Part shown: positions 16,163 through 24,014 of the stretch, in pieces
Position numbering within the stretch: position 1 is the stretch's first letter
Layout of the letters: every line of letters starts with the position of its first letter
DNA from: JBAOHV01 sp964450685
GTDB lineage: Bacteria > Actinomycetota > Acidimicrobiia > Acidimicrobiales > Microtrichaceae
Reading direction: 5' to 3'
Assembly: GCA_964450685.1 (NCBI GenBank)
Contig: CAYVDN010000010.1
Span: 1 to 64,000 of the forward strand
Length of the DNA: 64,000 bases
The notes under the pieces: model-generated
What the model was told of the DNA's origin: nothing
Seen by the model: only the letters and a program-made list of their open reading frames with translations
Databases searched by the model: none
Translations under genes and position numbers: made by a program

Positions 16163-16817
16163 CGAGGATCCGCTGGGTGGCGAACGCCGGAACACCGACG
16201 TGTGAGCCGTCGACCTCTACGGTCGCTGTGCCGTCGGGCGAGATCACCGTGAGCACTCCGGTGTGACCGGGCTGCAGCGAGTGCTGCTCGAGGAACTCGA
16301 GCATGCCCGGCTCGAACTCCAGCTCCTCGGGGATGCGGGTGATCGTGAAGCTGGACCCGACGGGGACCTCACGCAGCGGCTGCATGTCGGGTGCCAGGTA
16401 GTCGGCACCCGGGATCGGGTTGCCGTGTGGACACGTCGTCGGGTCGCCGAGCACACGCGCCAGCGCCTCCTCGACGGGCTCGGAGATGACGTGCTCCCAC
16501 TTGCCCGCCTCGACGTGTGCGTCGGCCCAGGACAGGCCGAGTATGTCGGTCAGGAACCTCTCGGCGAGACGGTGGCGGCGCACGACCCGTTCGGCGAGCT
16601 CCATGCCGCTGCGGGTTAGACTGATGGTGCGGTCGACGCTGATCAGGCCCTCGGACTCCATGCGGCGGATCATCTCCGACACGGCCGGTCGCGAAACCTC
16701 GAGGCGTTCCGCGATGCGTGCCTGGATCACGTCGATCTCGTCCTCGCGCAGCTCCCAGATCGCCTCGCAGTACTCCTCGAAAGCGGGGTGGAACTCTTTG
16801 GAGCGATCGGTGGCCAC
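16152..16817 (-). CDS. DtxR/MntR-family metal-dependent repressor
   Basis: A 221-residue regulator with N-terminal winged helix (RIAERLEVSRPAVSEMIRRM), metal-binding dimerisation domain and C-terminal SH3-like FeoA domain. Expected ligands include His and Glu in RRHRLAE and the WEH of AGKWEHVIS. At the two positions that separate iron- from manganese-type sensors, the DtxR Met10 and Cys102 are not kept: the N-terminal motif is EEYCE, as in MntR, and Gly replaces Cys102. Manganese sensing is therefore a fair guess. Start GTG 16817 has a TAGACT box 7 bases upstream. The divergent lhr gene starts 70 bases away. Confidence 0.85.
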   Translation of the reverse strand: MATDRSKEFHPAFEEYCEAIWELREDEIDVIQARIAERLEVSRPAVSEMIRRMESEGLISVDRTISLTRSGMELAERVVRRHRLAERFLTDILGLSWADAHVEAGKWEHVISEPVEEALARVLGDPTTCPHGNPIPGADYLAPDMQPLREVPVGSSFTITRIPEELEFEPGMLEFLEQHSLQPGHTGVLTVISPDGTATVEVDGSHVGVPAFATQRILVTA

Positions 16818-16824
16818 GGCGGCG

Positions 16825-16830
16825 AGTCTA
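16825..16830 (-). promoter_or_regulatory. Putative -10 box TAGACT for the DtxR/MntR-type gene
   Basis: On the minus strand TAGACT ends 7 bases before GTG 16817, with no Shine-Dalgarno between, as expected for a leaderless transcript. No good -35 is seen. Confidence 0.45.
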
Positions 16831-16875
16831 GGCCCGCCCGACGGTGCGGGCCGGTCAGTTGTCAGGGTGCCTCGG

Positions 16876-16881
16876 TACAGT
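16876..16881 (+). promoter_or_regulatory. Putative -10 box TACAGT for lhr
   Basis: TACAGT ends 6 bases before GTG 16888, placing a likely transcription start at the start codon itself. It supports the GTG as the true start. Confidence 0.45.
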
Positions 16882-16887
16882 CGCCGG

Positions 16888-19800
16888 GTGGATCCTTCGC
16901 CGCTCGCCCCGTTCTCGGCGCCGGTGCGCGAGTGGTTCTCGACGTCCTTCCCCGAGCCGACGGCCGCCCAGGCAGGGGCGTGGCCGGCGATCGCAGCCGG
17001 CGACCACACGTTGCTGTGCGCGCCCACCGGTTCCGGCAAGACCCTGGCCGCGTTCCTGTGGGCCATCGACCGTCTCGGTGCCGGTACCCGATCCTCGCCG
17101 GCAGCTTCTTCTGCCGTGCCGTCTGCCGGTGTGCGGGTGCTCTACGTCTCACCACTGCGGGCACTGGCCGTCGACGTCGAGAAAAACCTGCGCAGCCCGC
17201 TGCGGGGTATCGAGTTGGCAGCGGAACGCCTCGGCGCTGAGTTCGTCGCGCCGAGTATCGGGGTGCGCACGGGGGACACGTCGGCAAAGGAGCGCCGTGC
17301 GCTGAGCCGGACCCCGCCCGACATCCTGATCACCACGCCGGAGTCGCTGTTCCTCATGCTCACCTCGGCGGCCAGGGAGACCCTCGCCGGCGTGCGCAGC
17401 GTCATCATCGACGAGATCCACGCCCTGGCACCGACCAAGCGGGGAGCGCACCTCGCTCTGAGCCTCGAACGCCTGGACCGTGTCGTGCGCGACAGCGGCT
17501 CACCCGAGGTGCAACGCATAGGCCTGTCAGCCACGCAACGCCCGCTCGAGGTCGTCGCCGGCTTCCTCGGCGGCTCGCGGGACGTGACGATCGTCGACGC
17601 GGCAACCCCCAAGGAGCTCGATCTGTCCGTCGTCGTGCCCGTCGAGGACATGTCCCAGCCAGGTGGGCCGACGGGTTCGATATGGCCGTCGATGCACCCC
17701 GAGCTGCTCGATCTGATCAAGGCGCACCGTTCCACGCTCGTGTTCGTCAACTCACGTCGGCTGGCCGAACGACTCGCCAACCAGCTCAACGAGCTCGCCG
17801 GCGGTGACGAGGAGCTGGTCAAGGCCCACCACGGCTCCCTGTCCAGGGAGCGACGACTGCTGATCGAGGACCAGCTCAAACGTGGAGAGCTGCGCGCGCT
17901 CGTGGCCACCAGCTCGCTCGAGCTCGGCATCGACATGGGCGCGGTCGACCTGGTCGTGCAGGTGGCATCGCCGGGTTCGGTGGCGTCGGGGCTCCAGCGC
18001 ATCGGCCGCGCCGGGCACCAGGTCGGCGCGCCCAGCCGCGGCAGGATCTTCCCGAAGCACCGCGCCGACCTGCTCGAGGCCGCCGTCGTCGTGCAGCGCA
18101 TGCGTGATGGCTTGATCGAGCGCACGGTCGTACCCGCCAACCCGCTCGACGTGCTCGCCCAGCAGATCGTCGCCGCGTGCGCGCTCGACGAGTGGTCGGT
18201 CGAGGAGCTCTACGGGCTGTGCCGTGGAGCCGCCAACTTCCGCCAGCTGTCGCGCGAGCAGTTCGACAACACCCTCGACATGCTGGCGGGGCGCTACCCG
18301 TCCGAGGAGTTCACCGAGCTGCGGCCCCGCGTCGTGTGGGACCGCGTCACCGGGACGGTGCGCGGTCGGGCAGGCGCTCAGCGGCTGGCGGTCACCTCGG
18401 GCGGCACGATCCCCGACCGGGGTCTCTTCGGCGTGTTCCTCCCGGACGGTACCCGGGTCGGCGAGCTCGACGAGGAGATGGTCTACGAGTCACGCACCGG
18501 CGAGACGTTCCTGCTCGGCGCGTCGACGTGGCGGATCGAGGACATCACCTTCGAACGCGTGGTCGTGACGCCGGCACCGGGTGAACCGGGGCGGATGCCC
18601 TTCTGGCGCGGCGGTGGCCCGGGGCGTGAGGCCGAGCTCGGTCGCGCCCTCGGGGAGTTCGTGCGCAAGCTGCGGTCGGTGCCGCGCCCCGAAGCGCTGA
18701 CGCAGCTGCACGCCGAGCACGCCCTGGACGAGCTCGCCGCCGCGAACGTGATGGCCTACCTGGACGAGCAGGCCGACGCCACGGGCGTCGTTCCCGACGA
18801 CCGCACGATCGTCGTCGAGCGTTTCCGGGACGAGATCGGCGACTGGCGTGTGTGCATCCACTCGCCCTATGGCGCCCGGGTGCACGCGCCCTGGGCGACG
18901 ATCCTGCGCTCCCGTCTGGACGAGCACCAGGCCGAGGTGCTGTGGAGCGACGACGGCATAGTCGTCCGACTACCCGAGGCTGTCGAGGAGCTCCCGTTGG
19001 AGCTCCTGGTTCCGGACCCCGACGAGGTCGAGGCTGAGGTCGTCGCAGCTCTGCCGGGCTCGGCAACCTTCGCGGCCCGTTTCCGCGAGGCGTCCGCTCG
19101 TGCGCTGCTGCTGCCACGCCGGCGGCCGGGGCAGCGAACGCCGTTGTGGCAGCAACGCCAGCGGGCCGCCGACCTGCTGTCGGTAGCCGCTCGCTATCCG
19201 GCCTTCCCGATGCTCCTCGAAGCGACTCGTGAATGCTGCAACGACGAGTTCGACCTGCCCGCGCTTCGCTCGCTGCTCAGCGACGTGCGTTCCCGGCGCA
19301 CCCGGGTCGTGCCGGTCGACACCCCGTCCGCATCGCCGTTCGCCCGGTCGTTGCTGTTCGGTTGGATCGCCGTGTTCATGTACGAGGGCGACGCGCCGCT
19401 CGCTGAGCGTCGGGCCGCAGCTCTGTCGCTCGACCGGGAGCTGCTGCGTGACCTGCTGGGTGCCGAGGAGCTGCGATCGCTGCTCGACGCCGAGGTGCTC
19501 GACCAGGTCGAGCTCGAGCTCCAGCACCTCGTCGAGGGCCGGACCGCCCGCGACGCTGACGAGTTGCACGACCTGTTGCGGGTGCTGGGTCCGTTGTCGT
19601 CCGACGAGCTCCGGGCACGGGTCCGTGCTGACGCCACGACGCAGGTCGACGCATGGATCGACGACCTCACAGTGCAGCGACGCGCGATCGCAGTGGCGGT
19701 CGGCGGCGAGCAGCGTTTCGCAGCGGCCGAGGACGCCGCCCGCCTACGCGACGCTCTGGGCGTGGCCATCCCGGTGGGCCTGCCGGCGGTGTTCACGGAC

Positions 19801-21321
19801 CCGGTCGACACGCCGTTGCTGGACCTGGTCGCCCGTCATGCGCGGACCCACGGGCCGTTCACCGTCGCGCAGGTCGCGAGCCGGCTCGGAGCCGCCCCGG
19901 ACGCGGTTCGTCTGGTCCTGTCAGAGCTCGTCGAGCGGGGCAGGGTCGCCGAGGGCGAGTTCCGCCCCGAAGGCGTCGGTGCCGAGTGGGTCGACACCGA
20001 CGTGCTGCGCCAGCTGCGACGCCGTTCCCTGGCAGCCCTGCGCGACGAGGTCGCGCCGGTCGACACCGCCGCCCTCACACGCTTCCTGCATGGCTGGCAG
20101 GGTGTCGGCTCGGCACGACGCGGCGTGGACTCGCTGGTGGACGCGGTGTCGGTGCTCCAGGGTGCGGCGATACCGGCATCGGTCCTCGAAGCTGACGTGC
20201 TAGCTCTGCGCGTCGCTGACTACCAGGGCTCGATGCTCGACGAGTTGTGTGTCGGCGGTGACCTCGTCTGGCTGGGCGCCGGGTCGATCGGCTCCAACGA
20301 CGGCAGGATGAGACTGGTGTTCCGCGACCACGTCGCAGCGCTCGTGAACCCACCACCGCCGGTGGAAGAGTCGGGGCTCGGTGACGGTCACCATGCAGTC
20401 CTCAGGGCACAGCTGCTCGAGCGTGGTGCATCGTTCTGGGCCGATCTGATATCGGCTGTCGCTGCTGCGGGGCTCCCGTATGACGAAGAGACCGTTCTCG
20501 CTGCCCTCTGGGACCTGGTCTGGGCGGGCGAGGTCACCAACGACTCGTTCGCGCCGCTGCGCGCTCTGGTCGCCGGGGGCGCGAGTCGCCGATCGTCGGG
20601 TGCCCGGTCCCGCCGCCCCGCAGCAGCCACCAGCCGCCGCTTGGGCAGACTCAGTGCGGCCGGTCCGCCTGCCTCTGCCGGCCGTTGGTCGTCGACTGCC
20701 CCGCTCTTCTCCGCCGCTCCGACCGTCACCGAGGCCATGACGAGACGAGCACTCCAACTCATCGACCGCTACGGGGTGCTCACCCGCGAGATGGCGCTTG
20801 CAGAAGGCGCCGAGGGCGGCTTCGCCGGGGTGTACCCGATGCTCAAGCTGCTCGAGGAACGCGGCCAGCTGCGCCGTGGGTACTTCATCGATGGCCTCGG
20901 AGCCGCCCAGTTCGCTCATTCGGGAGCCGTCGACCTGCTCCGTGCCGCGGACGACGACCAACGTGCCGCCTCGGTGCAGGTGTTCGCCGCCACCGACCCC
21001 GCCCAGCCGTACGGAGCTGCCGTGGCCTGGCCGGACAGCGTCGGCCATCCGGCGCGGGCAGCCGGTGCGTACGTGGTGATCGTCGATGGCCGAGCGTGCG
21101 CCTACCTGGAACGGGGTGGCAGGGGACTCCTCACGTTCCCGGCCGCTGCCGACGACACGACCTGGGCCGGTGCCCTCGCTGACATGGTCACTACGGCAAG
21201 GGTGCGGCGCCTGCGTATCGAGCGGATCGACGGTCAGCCGGCGCCGAGCTCCTCGTGGGCAGACGCACTGCGGGCGGTCGGGTTCGTCGACGGCTACAAG
21301 GGTCTGTCGCTCGGGGCGTGA
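16888..21321 (+). CDS. lhr: Lhr superfamily 2 DNA helicase
   Basis: A 1477-residue large helicase-related protein, close to the usual 1500. The N-terminal Lhr core has Walker A APTGSGKT (Lys51), DEIH box (VIIDEIHALAP), LSATQRP motif III and motif VI QRIGRAGHQVG, followed by winged-helix and beta-barrel domains. The long C-terminal half corresponds to the Lhr-CTD. In mycobacteria Lhr is a 3'-to-5' ATP-dependent helicase linked to DNA repair. The gene is divergent from the DtxR-type regulator and stands alone. A basic, low-complexity stretch near residues 1230-1260 (RRSSGARSRRP) is a linker. GTG start chosen from the TACAGT box. Confidence 0.95.
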   Translation: MDPSPLAPFSAPVREWFSTSFPEPTAAQAGAWPAIAAGDHTLLCAPTGSGKTLAAFLWAIDRLGAGTRSSPAASSAVPSAGVRVLYVSPLRALAVDVEKNLRSPLRGIELAAERLGAEFVAPSIGVRTGDTSAKERRALSRTPPDILITTPESLFLMLTSAARETLAGVRSVIIDEIHALAPTKRGAHLALSLERLDRVVRDSGSPEVQRIGLSATQRPLEVVAGFLGGSRDVTIVDAATPKELDLSVVVPVEDMSQPGGPTGSIWPSMHPELLDLIKAHRSTLVFVNSRRLAERLANQLNELAGGDEELVKAHHGSLSRERRLLIEDQLKRGELRALVATSSLELGIDMGAVDLVVQVASPGSVASGLQRIGRAGHQVGAPSRGRIFPKHRADLLEAAVVVQRMRDGLIERTVVPANPLDVLAQQIVAACALDEWSVEELYGLCRGAANFRQLSREQFDNTLDMLAGRYPSEEFTELRPRVVWDRVTGTVRGRAGAQRLAVTSGGTIPDRGLFGVFLPDGTRVGELDEEMVYESRTGETFLLGASTWRIEDITFERVVVTPAPGEPGRMPFWRGGGPGREAELGRALGEFVRKLRSVPRPEALTQLHAEHALDELAAANVMAYLDEQADATGVVPDDRTIVVERFRDEIGDWRVCIHSPYGARVHAPWATILRSRLDEHQAEVLWSDDGIVVRLPEAVEELPLELLVPDPDEVEAEVVAALPGSATFAARFREASARALLLPRRRPGQRTPLWQQRQRAADLLSVAARYPAFPMLLEATRECCNDEFDLPALRSLLSDVRSRRTRVVPVDTPSASPFARSLLFGWIAVFMYEGDAPLAERRAAALSLDRELLRDLLGAEELRSLLDAEVLDQVELELQHLVEGRTARDADELHDLLRVLGPLSSDELRARVRADATTQVDAWIDDLTVQRRAIAVAVGGEQRFAAAEDAARLRDALGVAIPVGLPAVFTDPVDTPLLDLVARHARTHGPFTVAQVASRLGAAPDAVRLVLSELVERGRVAEGEFRPEGVGAEWVDTDVLRQLRRRSLAALRDEVAPVDTAALTRFLHGWQGVGSARRGVDSLVDAVSVLQGAAIPASVLEADVLALRVADYQGSMLDELCVGGDLVWLGAGSIGSNDGRMRLVFRDHVAALVNPPPPVEESGLGDGHHAVLRAQLLERGASFWADLISAVAAAGLPYDEETVLAALWDLVWAGEVTNDSFAPLRALVAGGASRRSSGARSRRPAAATSRRLGRLSAAGPPASAGRWSSTAPLFSAAPTVTEAMTRRALQLIDRYGVLTREMALAEGAEGGFAGVYPMLKLLEERGQLRRGYFIDGLGAAQFAHSGAVDLLRAADDDQRAASVQVFAATDPAQPYGAAVAWPDSVGHPARAAGAYVVIVDGRACAYLERGGRGLLTFPAAADDTTWAGALADMVTTARVRRLRIERIDGQPAPSSSWADALRAVGFVDGYKGLSLGA

Positions 21322-21376
21322 GCAGTCCGCGCTGTTGCGTGCTAGCCATTGGCCGACTGATCGACAGGGGGAAACG

Positions 21377-22216
21377 ATGACCGATCGCACACGACGTTTC
21401 GAGAACAAGGTGGTCTTCGTGACCGGCGCCGCAAGGGGACAGGGCCGCGAGCACGCGGTGCGTTTCGCCGCCGAGGGCGCCAAGGTGATCGCCGTGGACG
21501 TCTGCGAGGACCTGCCCGAGTGCTACTACCCGCTGGCGACCGAGGAGGACCTGGCCGAGACCGTCCGCCAGGTCGAGGCCGCCGGGGGAGCGATCCATGC
21601 GGAGAAGGGCGACGTGCGCGACCTCGGCCGGCTGCGTGAGGTCGTGGGTGCCGGCGTCGAGCGGTTCGGTCGTCTCGACATCATCGTCGCCAACGCCGGC
21701 ACCTATTCGCCGAACCCGACGCAGTTCCTCACCTCCGAGCAGTGGGACGAGACGATCGGGGTGAACCTCACCGGTGTGTTCAACTCGGTTCGTGCCGGCA
21801 TGCGCCGGATCATCGAGCAGAACGAGGGCGGAGCGATCGTCATAACCTCGTCGACCGCCGGTCTGAAGGGCTTCTACGGCTGCCCCGCCTACAACGCCGC
21901 CAAACACGGCGTCGTCGGGTTCATGCGCAGCCTGGCGCTCGAGCTCGCACCCAACCAGATCCGTGTCAACACCGTGCACCCGACCTCGGTCGGCACGCCG
22001 ATGATCCTCAACGACGTCTTCCCCAAGCTCGTCTCGCCCGAGCCGGATGCCGGCTTCGACCAGGCTGCCGAGTTCCTGCGGCCCCAACAGCCGATGGACA
22101 TCGCCTGGCTCCAGCCCGGAGACATCTCCGACGCGGTTCTCTGGCTGTGCTCCGAGGAGGCCCGCTGGATCACCGGGGTCACCCTGCCGGTCGACGCCGG
22201 CGCCCTTCTCAAGTAG
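21377..22216 (+). CDS. Mycofactocin-coupled SDR oxidoreductase
   Basis: A 279-residue short-chain dehydrogenase. The cofactor loop TGAARGQGREHAVRFAAEG and the insertion ECYYPLATEEDLAETV are the marks of SDRs that keep NAD bound and exchange electrons through mycofactocin. Catalytic residues are the Ser in ITSSTAG and Tyr-Lys in YNAAKHG. Substrate is unknown, probably an alcohol. An AGGGGGA ribosome site precedes the ATG. The mycofactocin biosynthesis genes are not in this window. It converges on the next gene with 5 bases between stops. Confidence 0.88.
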   Translation: MTDRTRRFENKVVFVTGAARGQGREHAVRFAAEGAKVIAVDVCEDLPECYYPLATEEDLAETVRQVEAAGGAIHAEKGDVRDLGRLREVVGAGVERFGRLDIIVANAGTYSPNPTQFLTSEQWDETIGVNLTGVFNSVRAGMRRIIEQNEGGAIVITSSTAGLKGFYGCPAYNAAKHGVVGFMRSLALELAPNQIRVNTVHPTSVGTPMILNDVFPKLVSPEPDAGFDQAAEFLRPQQPMDIAWLQPGDISDAVLWLCSEEARWITGVTLPVDAGALLK

Positions 22217-22221
22217 GCGGT

Positions 22222-23268
22222 TCAGTTGGAGACGGCCGCGCAGATCGGCACGTAGCCGGGCACGCGGTTGTGCGGTGTGTCCAGGTAGACCTTGGCCTCC
22301 GGATGACCGCCGAACCGGCCGTGACTCCAACGCACCTCCACATGCCCGCGCACCGAGCGGTCCTCACCGGTGACGCGGTCGCTGACCCTGGCTGACCACT
22401 CGACGGTCGCCTGGCCGCCCGTGCCGGCGGTCACATCCAGCTCGTGGAGCCTGTACGTTCGCGCGAAGTCCCACGGGGTGTCCACGCGGAGGCGCAACGA
22501 GCCGGCGGCCGAGGTACCCAGCACGAAGTACGGGGCTGGGGTGAGCCTGAGCAGGCGCCAGAGCATCGACTCGCGCTCGCGTCGTGTCGCCATGCGATCC
22601 GCCCAGCGTGCGGCCGATTCGATCGACACCCTCTCGACCAACGCGGAGTAGGCGTCGCGACATGACTCGTCCCAGTCCCGGGGGACACGCTCGCGAAGGC
22701 TGCGCCGCTGGGCGGCGGTGAGCCCGCTCACCGGTTCGGGCAGACCGAGATCCGCCGCATAGCGCTGGCGGACGAGCCGGTAGAGCTCCTGGTGTTCCCG
22801 GGCGGCGACGGCGTCGAACCAGTCGGTCTCACCACGTTTGGTGAGCGCACCGACGAGCAGCTGGTCGAACAGCGCCCACGGCGAAGCGTTGTGCAGGACC
22901 TTGGACAGGTACTTGCAGCTGACCAGGTAGACGTGATCAACGCGGAGATCCGCGGGCACGGCGGTGTCGCCCGGGTCGCGATGGCCGCCCTTCCACTCGA
23001 CCACCACAGGTCGCCGGCCTCGCAGTCCCTCCGTCGCTGCCAGGAAGGCGCGGCCGTTGTTCCAAGCAGCGAGGAAGTCGGCCTGATGCGTCCGCGACGA
23101 GTGGGCCGCGACGAGCCGTTCCCAAGTGGCGTCGTCCACGCCGACCAACTCCGCCGGTCGTTCCGCCATCGCCCGGTCAACCGTTGGTGCGCCGAGCATC
23201 GCCACGCCGGTGACGATCTCGGTGATCTCGGTCCGTATGGCGGGCACGTCGTATTCTCGCGGATCCAT
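22222..23268 (-). CDS. Uncharacterised protein with possible nuclease-like core
   Basis: A 348-residue soluble protein of a family I do not recognise by name. The best-conserved-looking centre is AWNNGRAFL, VVVEWKGGHRD (Glu91, Lys93), DLRVDHVYLVSCKYLSKVLH and NASPWALFDQLL. The E-x-K in a strand preceded by an Asp and followed by a second Lys-bearing strand recalls the PD-(D/E)XK nuclease core, but this is only a pattern guess. The rest is helical, then beta-rich at the C-terminus. Its ATG overlaps the ATG of the divergent SdpI-like gene in the palindrome CCATGG; a GTG-type start further out (23298) is possible. Confidence 0.6.
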   Translation of the reverse strand: MDPREYDVPAIRTEITEIVTGVAMLGAPTVDRAMAERPAELVGVDDATWERLVAAHSSRTHQADFLAAWNNGRAFLAATEGLRGRRPVVVEWKGGHRDPGDTAVPADLRVDHVYLVSCKYLSKVLHNASPWALFDQLLVGALTKRGETDWFDAVAAREHQELYRLVRQRYAADLGLPEPVSGLTAAQRRSLRERVPRDWDESCRDAYSALVERVSIESAARWADRMATRRERESMLWRLLRLTPAPYFVLGTSAAGSLRLRVDTPWDFARTYRLHELDVTAGTGGQATVEWSARVSDRVTGEDRSVRGHVEVRWSHGRFGGHPEAKVYLDTPHNRVPGYVPICAAVSN

Positions 23269-23629
23269 GGAGGCCGCCGTGATAGGAGTCGTGCTCACGT
23301 TGGCCGGGGCGTCGCTCTTGTGGATCTCGTGGCTCGGCTCGCAGCGGCGCCTTCCCCCGAACCGCTGGGCCGGTATCCGTGTCGCTTCGACGATGCGCTC
23401 GGACGATGCCTGGTACAGCGCGCATCAGGCCTCGGCCGCTGCGTTGGGTGTCGGTGGCGGCATCGTCTGCTTCTGCGGTGTCGGGGTGATCTTCGGCGGA
23501 ACGGACGTCATAAGCGCCGGTCTGGTGGTCGTCGCGTTGGTGGCGTTGGCCGTGTCGCTGACGGTCGGCACCGTCGCCGCGCTTCGTGCGGCGCGGGTCA
23601 GCCCCGACCCAGGATCCGATCGACCTTGA
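23267..23629 (+). CDS. SdpI/YhfL-like small membrane protein
   Basis: A 120-residue protein with about three membrane helices. The loop RRLPPNRWAGIRVASTMRSD followed by DAWYSAHQAS is the signature of the SdpI/YhfL family, whose best-known member is the immunity protein against the SdpC toxin in Bacillus; in actinobacteria the role is mostly unknown. No toxin gene is next to it. Its start codon shares two bases with the start of the opposite unknown gene. The 3' end overlaps the converging flavoenzyme gene by 32 bases. Confidence 0.7.
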   Translation: MEAAVIGVVLTLAGASLLWISWLGSQRRLPPNRWAGIRVASTMRSDDAWYSAHQASAAALGVGGGIVCFCGVGVIFGGTDVISAGLVVVALVALAVSLTVGTVAALRAARVSPDPGSDRP

Positions 23630-23987
23630 TCTCAAGCGCCACCCGGTCTTCGCGCTCGGATGGCTCGCGGTAGCGCGACGCATATCCGGCGACCGCTGCC
23701 GCCACCCGTTCGGGATCCCTCGTGGCGCTGATCTCGCCTTCGAGTGTCAGCCAGCGGCCGCCATCGACCTGGCTCACGGCTGCACGGCCACCACGATCAG
23801 CGTTGGCAACCTTCTGGGACCCCTCGAAGGTGATGATCCGCACGAGCCCGTCGTCGGCGTCGAAGGAGAACCCGACGGGGACGACATGTGGTGATCCGTC
23901 AGCCCGCAACGTGGTCAACGTCGCCAGGTGGTGTTCCGTGAGGAACTCCAGGGTGGCGGCGGGAAGTGCAGCAGGGTCAAGCGACAA
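23598..23987 (-). CDS. F420-dependent PPOX-class (FDOR-B) enzyme
   Basis: A 129-residue split beta-barrel protein of the pyridoxamine-phosphate-oxidase fold, similar to actinobacterial F420-binding enzymes of the Rv1155 kind. HHLATLTTLRADGSPHVVPV is the first strand pair, and RWLTLEGEISATRDPERV the typical later block. Such proteins bind F420 or flavin and reduce or shelter varied substrates. The start is TTG 23987; no other start gives the full first strand. It lies 27 bases after the ABC permease's stop on the same strand is not the case: the permease ends at 24015 upstream, so it may be read through from it. Confidence 0.75.
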   Translation of the reverse strand: MSLDPAALPAATLEFLTEHHLATLTTLRADGSPHVVPVGFSFDADDGLVRIITFEGSQKVANADRGGRAAVSQVDGGRWLTLEGEISATRDPERVAAAVAGYASRYREPSEREDRVALEIKVDRILGRG

Positions 23988-24014
23988 GTCGGCCTCCCGG
24001 TTCGGTCGTGGCGA

